A DNA stretch of 64,000 nt from DATARH01 sp963778385 (GTDB taxonomy: Bacteria > Pseudomonadota > Alphaproteobacteria > ATCC43930 > CGMCC-115725), in the NCBI GenBank assembly GCA_963778385.1, contig CAVZUA010000052.1:1-64000 (forward strand), in the 5' to 3' direction. The position numbers and the translations under genes are program-made. Shown piece after piece: positions 33,773 to 41,191 of the stretch (its first letter is position 1; each line of letters starts with the position of its first letter). Below the pieces are notes generated by a model that saw nothing but the letters and a program-made list of their open reading frames with translations, was not told where the DNA came from and did not search any database.

Positions 33773-34189
33773 GTGTCGGATATTCGCATCACCGCCGGGC
33801 CGTTCACCTTCACCGCCCGCTTCGACCGCGCCACCGCGCCTCGGACCTGCGCCTGGTTCGAGAGCGTCCTGCCCTATCGCGAGCGGATCATCCATGTGCG
33901 CTGGAGCGGTGAGGCGTGCTGGATTCCGCTCGGTGACCTCAGTCCCGGGCTCGGGCACGAGAACCCGACGAGCTACCCGGCGCCGGGGCAAATCCTGTTT
34001 TACCCGGCGGGCGTCAGCGAGACCGAGATCCTGCTCGCCTACGGTGCCTGCCGCTTCGCCAGCAAGGCGGGGCAACTCGCCGGCAATCCGTTCCTCACTA
34101 TCGTCGAGGGGCTGGAAAGCCTTCGGCCGCTCGGCGAATTGACGCTATGGCACGGTGCGCAGGATATTGTGTTTGAGTGCATGCCGTAA
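33773..34189 (+). CDS. DUF3830 family protein (cyclophilin-like fold)
   Basis: The 138-residue protein has the pattern of DUF3830: TARFDRATAPRTCAWFESVL, RWSGEACWIPLGDLSP, NPTSYPAPGQILFYPAGVSE, TEILLAYGACRFASKAGQLA, GNPFLTIVEGLE. The start is GTG 33773 after ggcagggg; no ATG is close. This family often accompanies oligopeptide transport or hydrolase genes. Function unknown. Confidence 0.8.
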   Translation: MSDIRITAGPFTFTARFDRATAPRTCAWFESVLPYRERIIHVRWSGEACWIPLGDLSPGLGHENPTSYPAPGQILFYPAGVSETEILLAYGACRFASKAGQLAGNPFLTIVEGLESLRPLGELTLWHGAQDIVFECMP

Positions 34190-34207
34190 GCGCAGCTGGA
34201 GAGACCG

Positions 34208-34456
34208 ATGCCCGACGAAATTCGCATCGAGGCGAACATCCCCGCGGATTTGGATGAGGCCCTCGACCGGCTCGCCTCTGCCCGAGGTCAGACCAAGTCG
34301 GCCTTGGTCCGTGAGGCCCTGTCAGAGTTCGTCATTACCGATGAAGCGTTCCGGGCCGCGGTGGAGGAGGGCCTAGCCGATGCTCGGGCGGGACATACCA
34401 TTCCGCACGAGCAGGTTATGCGGGAGATCGAAGAGCTGCTGGCCCGCAAGCGTTGA
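34208..34456 (+). CDS. Ribbon-helix-helix antitoxin (CopG-like)
   Basis: The 82-residue protein MPDEIRIEANIPADLDEALD has the RHH strand-helix-helix ALDRLASARGQTKSALVREA, and an acidic C-terminal half that would mask the toxin. The TGA stop overlaps the TTG start of the ParE gene downstream. A gagag site precedes ATG 34208. The partner and overlap make the antitoxin role well supported. Confidence 0.85.
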   Translation: MPDEIRIEANIPADLDEALDRLASARGQTKSALVREALSEFVITDEAFRAAVEEGLADARAGHTIPHEQVMREIEELLARKR

Positions 34457-34722
34457 GCGAAATCCGCTGGACCGTATCCGGAGCGAGAGATTACCGAAAC
34501 ATCATCGAAAGACTGGAAGATCAAAATCCGGCAGCGGCGCGACGGATCGGTGACGCTATCTCGCGCAGGGTCGAACGACTTGCCAGCTTGCCACGCATCG
34601 GCCGCCCTGGACGCGTGGAAGGTACCCGCGAACTCGTGATCGTCCGTACGCCGTATATGGTGATCTACCATATTGAGAACGATGCGGCCGTGGTGATCGA
34701 TCGCGTGCTCCACAGCGCCTAG
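34453..34722 (+). CDS. ParE/RelE superfamily toxin
   Basis: The 89-residue protein shows the ParE/RelE fold: IRWTVSGARDYRNIIERLED, ISRRVERLASLPRIGRPGRV, and ELVIVRTPYMVIYHIENDAA, ending VVIDRVLHSA. The ParE-like pattern (Tyr-Arg-basic, no RelE catalytic pair visible) suggests gyrase inhibition. It starts at TTG 34453 within the antitoxin stop (TTGA), giving coupled translation. Confidence 0.87.
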   Translation: MSEIRWTVSGARDYRNIIERLEDQNPAAARRIGDAISRRVERLASLPRIGRPGRVEGTRELVIVRTPYMVIYHIENDAAVVIDRVLHSA

Positions 34723-34829
34723 AGATGGCCGTCGCGCTAGAGGTCTGTCGGCGTGCCTGAGGCACGGTCATTTCATCGATGGCAAAGCTGGTCTAATTTC
34801 AATCGAATAACCCCCGAGGAGGTCGCCGC

Positions 34830-36657
34830 ATGCCCGCTTTCACCACCAGGCCCGAGATCCGCGGCACGTTCGGGGTGGTTGCCTCGACCCATTGGCTGGC
34901 GTCGGCGGTCGCGATGGCGACGCTGGAGAAGGGCGGCAATGCCTTTGATGCGGCGGCCGCGGCGGGGCTCACCCTGCAGGTGGTGGAGCCGCATCTCAAC
35001 GGCCCGCTCGGCGAGGTGCCGATCCTGGTGTGGAGCGAGCAGAACCGCCGTTGCGATATGATTTGCGGCCAGGGCGTTGCGCCGCAGGGCGCCACAATCG
35101 CGCATTACCGGGGGCTGGGCCTCGACCTGGTGCCCGGCACCGGGTTGCTCGCCGCGACCGTGCCGGGCGCGTTTGACGGCTGGATGCGGCTGCTGCGCGA
35201 CTACGGCACGCTGCCGCTCGCGGACATTCTCGGGCCGGCGATCTCCTATGCCGAGAACGGCTATCCGCTCGCCTGGCGCATCCCGGTGACGATCGGCACG
35301 GTCGCCGAGATGTTCCGCACCGCCTGGCCGACTTCAGCCGCAGTCTATCTCAAGAACGGGCAGCCGCCGAAAGCCGGGCAGCTTTTCCGCAACACACAGC
35401 TGGCGGCGACCTACAAGCGCTTGCTGGCGGAGGCCGAGGCGGGCGGCGGCGACCGCGAGCGCCGCATCGACCGGGCGCGCGACGCCTGGTATCGCGGCTT
35501 TGTCGCCGAGGCGATCGACCGCTTCTGCCGCGGTGAGAAGGTGCTCGAACTCGTCCGGCCGCCGCCATAACGGCGTGCTGACCGCCGACGACATGGCGCG
35601 CTGGCAGGCGCCGGTCGAGCCGCCGCTGACCTACGATTACCGCGGCTACACCGTCGTCAAGGGCGGGCCGTGGAGCCAGGGTCCGGTGCTGCTCCAGCAA
35701 TTGGCGCTGCTCGCCGGCTTCGACCTCGACGATACCGACCCGACCGGTGCCGATTTTGTCCATACCGTCACCGAATGCGCCAAGCTCGCCTATCTCGACC
35801 GAGAGGCCTGGTACGGCGACCCCGATTTTGTCGACGTGCCGATGCAGACGCTGCTGAGCCCGGCCTATAACGACGCCCGGCGCAAGCTGGTCGGCGACCG
35901 CGCCTCGGTCGAACTGCGCCCCGGCAGCCCGGATGGGCGCGCGCCGTCCTACATGGTCGGCGGCGCCGAGCTGGTCCCGGCGGTCGCAGGCATTGGCGAG
36001 CCGACGGTCGGCGCCTTCGCCGCTGGGATCGGCGAGCCGACGACGAGCCCGCTGGGCGCCGTCGCCGGCGACACCTGCCATGTCGACGTCATCGACCGCT
36101 GGGGCAACATGGTGTCGGCGACGCCGAGCGGCGGCTGGCTGCAGTCCTCGCCGGTGATCCCGGAACTCGGCTTCTGCCTCGGCACCCGTCTGCAGATCTC
36201 CTGGCTCGACGAAAGCTCGCCGTCGAGCCTCCAGCCCGGCAAGCGGCCGCGCAGCACCCTGTCGCCGACCCTCGCCCTCAAGGACGGCGTGCCGTACATG
36301 GCCTTCGGCACCCCCGGTGGCGACGGGCAGGACCAGTGGTCGCTGCAGCTTTTCCTGCACCACGTGCATCACGGGATGAACCTGCAGGAAGCGATCGATT
36401 GCCCGGAATTCAACACCGAGCACGCACCGAGTTCCTTCTACCCGCGCGCGGCCAATCCCGGTCATCTCGCGGTCGAAGGACGGATGCCCGAGGCCATCAA
36501 GCGGGAACTCGCGGCGCGCGGTCATCGCGTGCATGTCGGCGAGGAATGGTCGGGCGGCCGCCTCGCCGCCTGCGCGCGGGAGGAAACCGCCGAGGGCCGC
36601 ATCCTCAAGGCCGGCGCCAACCCGCGCGGCATGCAGAGCTACGCCGCCGGACGCTGA
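34830..36657 (+). pseudogene. Gamma-glutamyltransferase family, single frameshift
   Basis: Two overlapping frames together make one ~607-residue gamma-glutamyltransferase. The first (34830-35570) has PEIRGTFGVVASTHWLASAV, ATLEKGGNAFDAAAAAGLTL and ATVPGAFDGWMRLLRDYGTL. The second continues SSGRRHNGVLTADDMARWQA and holds the nucleophile region GDTCHVDVIDRWGNMVSATP and later SSLQPGKRPRSTLSPTL. The junction is at gtgctcgaactcgtccgg (35541-35558): deleting one A at 35548-35549 gives VLDSSGRR. A disabled gene or an assembly indel are both possible. It precedes a peptide transporter and could feed it. The GIGEPT motif is duplicated near 35990-36050. Confidence 0.8.
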
Positions 36658-36811
36658 CCGCGGGCCGCGGCGGTCTCGGCCGCCTGCGAGCGGGACGCCG
36701 GCGATCTGGAGGGGCGCCGTGAGAGCAGGCCGCTTCACGGTGGGTTTACTTGCGCCGCGTGAGCTTGGCGTCGCTTGTGCGTAAGAAGACGACGGCGTCA
36801 CGGGGAGGGGT

Positions 36812-38332
36812 ATGAGCAGGAAGCATCTTCTAGCCGCGGCGGCGCTGCTATGCGTCTGCTTGCTGAGCGGCGTTGCCGGGGCGCAGACGGCGCTGCGCAT
36901 CGGATTGGCCGACGATCCCGACGTGCTCGACCCGACGCTGGCGCGCACCTATGTCGGCCGCATCGTCTTTGCCTCGCTCTGCGACAAGCTGGTTGATATC
37001 AGCCCGGAACTCGAGATCGTCCCGCAACTCGCCACCAGCTGGCAGTGGGTCGACGACAACAAGGGCCTCGTCATGAAGCTGCGCCAAGGCGTGACGTTTC
37101 ATGACGGCGAGCCGATGGATGCCGCCGCGGTCAAGTTCAGCCTCGAGCGCCACCTGACGATGGCCGGCTCCAACCGCAAGGCCGAGATCAGCGCGGTGAA
37201 GTCGATCGAGATCGTCGACGATCACACGGTCAAATTGGTCCTCGACAAGCCGTTCGCACCGCTGCTGGCGCAGCTTTCCGACCGCGCCGGGATGATCGTC
37301 TCGCCCAAGGCGGCGCAGGCGGCGGGCGACAAATTCGGCGAGCACCCGGTCTGCGCCGGGCCCTACAAATTCGCTGAACGCATCGCCCAGGACCGCATCG
37401 TCGTCGATCGCTTCGCCAATTATTGGGACAAGGACAAGGTGCATTTCGACCGCATCGTCTTTCTGCCGATCGTCGATGCGACCGTTCGCCTATCGAATGT
37501 GCAATCCGGCCAGCTCGATCTGATCGAGCGCGTCGCGGCGACCGATCTCGACGCCGTCAAAAAAGACAGCCGGCTCAAGCTCTCGACGATCACCAGCCTC
37601 GCCTACAACGGCATCACCATCAATCAGCACAACGGCGAGCGGGCGAAGAACCCGCTCGGCCAGGACAAGCGGGTGCGCGAGGCGCTCGAACTGTCGATCG
37701 ACCGTGACGCGCTCAATCAGGTCGTGTTCAACGGCGAGTTCGCCCCCGGCAATCAATGGGAGGCGCCGTCGAGCCCGTGGTACGTCAAGTCGAGGTCGAT
37801 CCCGGCGCGCGATGTCGCCAAGGCGAAGTCGCTGCTCGCCGCCGCCGGGGTGCCGCACCCGACCATCTCCTTGATGACGCCGACAACGTCGGAGACGCTG
37901 CGCGCCGCCGAGGTGATACAGGCGATGGCCGCGGAAGCCGGGTTCGACATCAAGATCCAGGCGACGGAATTCGCATCGTCCCTCGATCTCGCCAGCAAGG
38001 GCGATTTCGAGGCTTATCTGATCGGCTGGAGCGGCCGCACCGATCCCGACGGCAATATCTATAACTTCATCAGCTGCAAGGCGCCGCCGGCGCTGAACGC
38101 CGGCCGCTATTGCAGCCAGGATGTCGATGCCGAACTCGATGCGGCGCGTACCGCGCCGACGCAACCGGAGCGGCTGGCGCATTACGCCAAGGTCGCCGCG
38201 CACTCGCTCGACGATCGGCCACTCATCTATTTGTGGCATCAGAAATGGCTCTACGCCGCGACAACCAAGCTCGCCGGGTTCACGCCGTATCCCGATGGAC
38301 TGATCCGGCCGCAGGGATTGCGGCTGCAGTAA
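36812..38332 (+). CDS. ABC transporter oligopeptide-binding protein
   Basis: The 506-residue SBP family 5 protein has a signal peptide (MSRKHLLAAAALLCVCLLSG, cut at AGA-QT). Landmarks: LRIGLADDPDVLDPTLARTY, PQLATSWQWVDDNKGLVMKL, GVTFHDGEPMDAAAVKFSLE, HPVCAGPYKFAERIAQDRIV and SPWYVKSRSIPARDVAKAKS. ATG 36812 follows ggggaggggt. It is the binding protein for permeases at 39077-40914, but a toxin-antitoxin pair on the other strand separates them. No ATPase gene is in the cluster. Confidence 0.9.
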   Translation: MSRKHLLAAAALLCVCLLSGVAGAQTALRIGLADDPDVLDPTLARTYVGRIVFASLCDKLVDISPELEIVPQLATSWQWVDDNKGLVMKLRQGVTFHDGEPMDAAAVKFSLERHLTMAGSNRKAEISAVKSIEIVDDHTVKLVLDKPFAPLLAQLSDRAGMIVSPKAAQAAGDKFGEHPVCAGPYKFAERIAQDRIVVDRFANYWDKDKVHFDRIVFLPIVDATVRLSNVQSGQLDLIERVAATDLDAVKKDSRLKLSTITSLAYNGITINQHNGERAKNPLGQDKRVREALELSIDRDALNQVVFNGEFAPGNQWEAPSSPWYVKSRSIPARDVAKAKSLLAAAGVPHPTISLMTPTTSETLRAAEVIQAMAAEAGFDIKIQATEFASSLDLASKGDFEAYLIGWSGRTDPDGNIYNFISCKAPPALNAGRYCSQDVDAELDAARTAPTQPERLAHYAKVAAHSLDDRPLIYLWHQKWLYAATTKLAGFTPYPDGLIRPQGLRLQ

Positions 38333-38336
38333 ATCA

Positions 38337-38759
38337 TCAACAAGCGATTAATCGGATATGTCCAGCCCTCGCGTAATGGGTCAGCTCGCCGTCCCGCGTG
38401 ATCACGGCATAGCCGTAAGCGCGCGCAGTCGCGGCGATGATCCGGTCGGCCGGGTCCTTCGGTGGAGAGCCCGGCAAGCTGACCGAGTCAATAAGGACAT
38501 TGGGCGGCATCGGCGCAAGCCGAACGGCGGGCAGCCGCAGCAGGGCATCGAACCATGCCGCAGGCGTAATCGCGAGGCGGATGCGATTGCGCCCGACCAA
38601 CGTCGCCAACTCCCACGCACTGATCGGCGACACAAAGACCCCGGTATTGTCGGCGCTAGCCGCCTTAATCGATTCGCGGCTGTCAGGAGACATCGATTGG
38701 CCGTTCATCAGCCAGATTACCGCGCACGTATCGAGCAGGACGGCCGGCGCGGAGCTCAG
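38337..38759 (-). CDS. PIN domain toxin (VapC-like), CTG start
   Basis: The PIN fold needs the first Asp, which lies in VLLDTCAVIWLMNG. A first ATG at 38708 would cut it off. The frame opens just after a stop and has only CTG 38759 as a possible start, with gggagg seven bases upstream, overlapping the antitoxin TGA (CTGA). Other catalytic positions are Glu (SAWELATL), Asp (PADRIIAATA) and Asp (TRDGEL). The toxin is therefore probably active. It lies on the strand opposite the ABC genes. Confidence 0.82.
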   Translation of the reverse strand: MSSAPAVLLDTCAVIWLMNGQSMSPDSRESIKAASADNTGVFVSPISAWELATLVGRNRIRLAITPAAWFDALLRLPAVRLAPMPPNVLIDSVSLPGSPPKDPADRIIAATARAYGYAVITRDGELTHYARAGHIRLIAC

Positions 38760-39004
38760 CTTTCCGCCTCCCAGACCTCACCGGTCGGCGCGGTCAGATC
38801 AGTGCCCGGCAAAATCGTCACGGTGCCGCGAAGCGCTCCCCACAAATCGGTGCTCTCGTCGCCGATCGGCACGATCGCTGCAACGGGACGCTTGTGCTTC
38901 AGCAATACCACCCGGCGCGTCTTGCCCTTGGCGACATCGTCGATCAGCGCCAGGCAGCGCGCTTTGAAATCGGTCACACCAATTGCCTGTTCGTCCTCGG
39001 CCAT
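38756..39004 (-). CDS. Phd/YefM-type antitoxin
   Basis: The 82-residue protein starts MAEDEQAIGVTDFKARCLAL and continues LLKHKRPVAAIVPIGDESTD, the Phd/YefM DNA-binding fold. The C-terminal WGALRGTVTILPGTDLTAP would wrap the toxin. A tggagtgg site precedes ATG 39004. Its start is only 72 bp from the permease ATG at 39077, so the divergent promoters share this gap, and antitoxin autorepression may affect the permease genes (inference). Confidence 0.85.
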   Translation of the reverse strand: MAEDEQAIGVTDFKARCLALIDDVAKGKTRRVVLLKHKRPVAAIVPIGDESTDLWGALRGTVTILPGTDLTAPTGEVWEAES

Positions 39005-39076
39005 CCACCACTCCAGATTTATGGTCCAGAATAACTTTACCATATTAGGCCTCGACGGCATCCTGAGAAGTAAGCG

Positions 39077-40018
39077 ATGACCGCTTTTCTCGTCCGCCGC
39101 ATCGCGCTGATCGTGCCGACGCTGTTCTTTGTGTCGGTGCTGATCTTCGGGCTGCAGCAGCTTTTGCCGGGCGATCCGGCGCTGGTGATGGCGGGTGAGG
39201 ACCAGGACCCGGCGGTGATTGCCTTCCTGCGCGCGAAGTATCACCTCAACGAGCCGCTGCCGGTGCGCTACGGATTGTGGATCAAGGATATCGCGCATGG
39301 CGATTTCGGCGAGTCGATCCGCATCAAGCGGCCGGTGCGCGACCTCATTCTCGAAAAACTGCCGGTCACCGGCGAGCTGGCCGGGCTGGCGATGTTGGTG
39401 GCGGTGGCGATCGGGGTCCCGGCTGGCATCTTCGCCGCCGTAAAGCATGATACGCTGCTCGATTACGGCGCGACGATGGTGGCGTTGTGGGGGATTTCGA
39501 CCCCCAATTTCTGGCTGGGGATTCTGCTGATTCTGCTGTTCTCGGTGACGTTGGGCTGGCTCCCGGCGTCGGGGTTCGTTACCCCGGCCGAGAGCCTCAG
39601 GCAGAACCTGCTGACGCTGATCATGCCGGCTTTCGTGCTCGGTAATGCGATCGCCGCCGTGATGATGCGCCACACCCGCAGCGCGATGCTCCAGGTGCTC
39701 AGCGCGGATTATGTGCGGACCGCGCGCGCCAAGGGGCTCAGCCAGATGCGGGTCGTCCTGCGTCACGCGCTGCGCAACGCGCTGATCCCGGTGGTGACGC
39801 TCGGCGCACTGGAATTCGGGGCGCTGCTGTCGGGCGCGGTGCTGACCGAGCAGGTGTTCACCATTCCCGGCTTTGGCAAGCTGATCGTCGACGCGGTATT
39901 CAACCGCGACTATGCCGTCGTGCAGGGCGTCGTGCTCTGCACCGCCTTCGCCTACATCATGCTCAATCTGGTCGCCGATATCGCCTATGTGCTGATCGAT
40001 CCGAGGCTGCGCACGTGA
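39077..40018 (+). CDS. ABC transporter permease (DppB-type)
   Basis: The 313-residue inner-membrane protein begins MTAFLVRRIALIVPTLFFVS with an N-terminal helix, and has the loop VRTARAKGLSQMRVVLRHAL with the EAA-type contact to the ATPase. Landmarks: VPAGIFAAVKHDTLLDYGAT, GILLILLFSVTLGWLPASGF and YAVVQGVVLCTAFAYIMLNL. It pairs with the DppC-type permease that starts four bases before its stop. The substrate is probably a peptide. Confidence 0.92.
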   Translation: MTAFLVRRIALIVPTLFFVSVLIFGLQQLLPGDPALVMAGEDQDPAVIAFLRAKYHLNEPLPVRYGLWIKDIAHGDFGESIRIKRPVRDLILEKLPVTGELAGLAMLVAVAIGVPAGIFAAVKHDTLLDYGATMVALWGISTPNFWLGILLILLFSVTLGWLPASGFVTPAESLRQNLLTLIMPAFVLGNAIAAVMMRHTRSAMLQVLSADYVRTARAKGLSQMRVVLRHALRNALIPVVTLGALEFGALLSGAVLTEQVFTIPGFGKLIVDAVFNRDYAVVQGVVLCTAFAYIMLNLVADIAYVLIDPRLRT

Positions 40019-40914
40019 CCGCCGCCGGGACCTTGGAGCCGCGCGGCATCGCCGCCCCGATCGCCGAAGAGGTCGGAGAACGGCCGTGGCAGCGGGCGAT
40101 CCGCGTGCTGGCCAAGCGGAAGATGGCCTTGTTCGGTCTCGGCGTGGTGCTGTTCTTCGTCGTCGTGGCGATCCTCGCGCCGTTGATCTCGCCCTACGAC
40201 CCGCTCGCCACAAGCTGGTCGGCGGTGCGCAAGGCGCCGTCGCTGCTGCACCCGTTCGGCACCGACGAGATCGGCCGCGACGTGCTGGCACGGGTGATCT
40301 GGGGGGCGCGCGCCTCGCTGCTGGCGGGGCTGGTGTCGGTGTCGCTGGCGCTGGCGGCGGGGGTGCCGATCGGGCTCGTCTCGGGTTATCTCGGCGGCAT
40401 CGTCGACGGCACGCTGATGCGGATGATCGACGCCATGCTGGCGGTGCCGTTTCTGATCCTGGCGATCGCGCTGGCGGCGTTTCTCGGCCCGAGCCTGGTC
40501 AATGCGATGATCGCGATCGGCGTGTCGCAGACGCCGATCTTCGCCCGGTTGACGCGCGGGCAGGTGCTGGCGGTCAAGCACGAGGAGTACATCGAGGCGG
40601 CGCGCGCGGTCGGCAACCCGCATTACCGGATCGTCCTGCGCCACATCCTGCCGAACATCATCCCGCCGCTTCTGGTGCAGGCGACGCTGGCCGCCGCGGC
40701 CGCGATCATCGCCGAGGCGAGCCTTTCCTTTCTCGGGCTCGGCGAACAGCCGCCCGATCCGTCCTGGGGCAGCATGCTCAACACCGCAAAAAATTTCATG
40801 TCGCAGGCACCGTGGATGGCGTTGTGGCCGGGCGCCGCGATCTTTTTGCTGGTGCTGTCGCTCAACCTGTTCGGTGATGGGCTGCGCGATGCCCTCGACC
40901 CGCGCCGCTCGTAG
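40015..40914 (+). CDS. ABC transporter permease (DppC-type)
   Basis: The 299-residue protein has LFGLGVVLFFVVVAILAPLI, then FGTDEIGRDVLARVIWGARA (classic DppC), LIDAMLAVPFLILAIAL-like helices, EYIEAARAVGNPHYRIVLRH with the EAA loop and NIIPPLLVQATLAAAAAIIA. It starts at GTG 40015 overlapping the upstream stop (GTGA). The complex would need an ATPase from elsewhere. The gene stop is 34 bp from the -10 box of the RNA gene that follows. Confidence 0.92.
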   Translation: MTAAGTLEPRGIAAPIAEEVGERPWQRAIRVLAKRKMALFGLGVVLFFVVVAILAPLISPYDPLATSWSAVRKAPSLLHPFGTDEIGRDVLARVIWGARASLLAGLVSVSLALAAGVPIGLVSGYLGGIVDGTLMRMIDAMLAVPFLILAIALAAFLGPSLVNAMIAIGVSQTPIFARLTRGQVLAVKHEEYIEAARAVGNPHYRIVLRHILPNIIPPLLVQATLAAAAAIIAEASLSFLGLGEQPPDPSWGSMLNTAKNFMSQAPWMALWPGAAIFLLVLSLNLFGDGLRDALDPRRS

Positions 40915-40948
40915 CGAAGCCGTTGCGCGCGGGCTGGGAAAACGCCAG

Positions 40949-40954
40949 TATATT
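40949..40954 (+). promoter_or_regulatory. -10 box TATATT of the 6S-like RNA
   Basis: TATATT lies seven bases before the closing stem of the RNA at 40962, the right spacing for a transcript starting there. A weak -35 ttgcgc (40923-40928) is at a long 20-bp spacing. Confidence 0.5.
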
Positions 40955-40961
40955 CAGCCAA

Positions 40962-41148
40962 GCCCACGTTCTGGCGAACCTTCTGAAGGCGCGCTGACCG
41001 GTGTCCGATCGGTCTGGCGCGCTGACACCTCCGACCCCGTGGGAGGAGATCGAACCGATTTGCCTTGCGATCTGAAAGAGCAGCTAGGCTCAAGGCCGCG
41101 TATTAGTGTCACCGACGTGTCATCGCAGCGGGCGAGCATAGCGCGGGC
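40962..41148 (+). ncRNA. ssrS: 6S-like regulatory RNA candidate upstream of tkt
   Basis: A 187-nt stretch between the permease and tkt genes can form a 6S-type structure. The terminal stem is gcccacgttctg (40962-40973) with catagcgcgggc (41137-41148), 10 of 12 pairs. An inner atcggt/accgat stem and an apical hairpin cctcc-...-ggagg sit around the middle, and unpaired stretches flank them like the 6S central bubble. The -10 box fits its 5' end. In many alphaproteobacteria the 6S gene lies close to zapA and tkt, and tkt is next here. I have not matched it to a covariance model, so this is an inference. Confidence 0.5.
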
Positions 41149-41191
41149 GGCGTAAGGGCCGCGCCGTTGCCATGCCGCGGAGAGGCAACCC

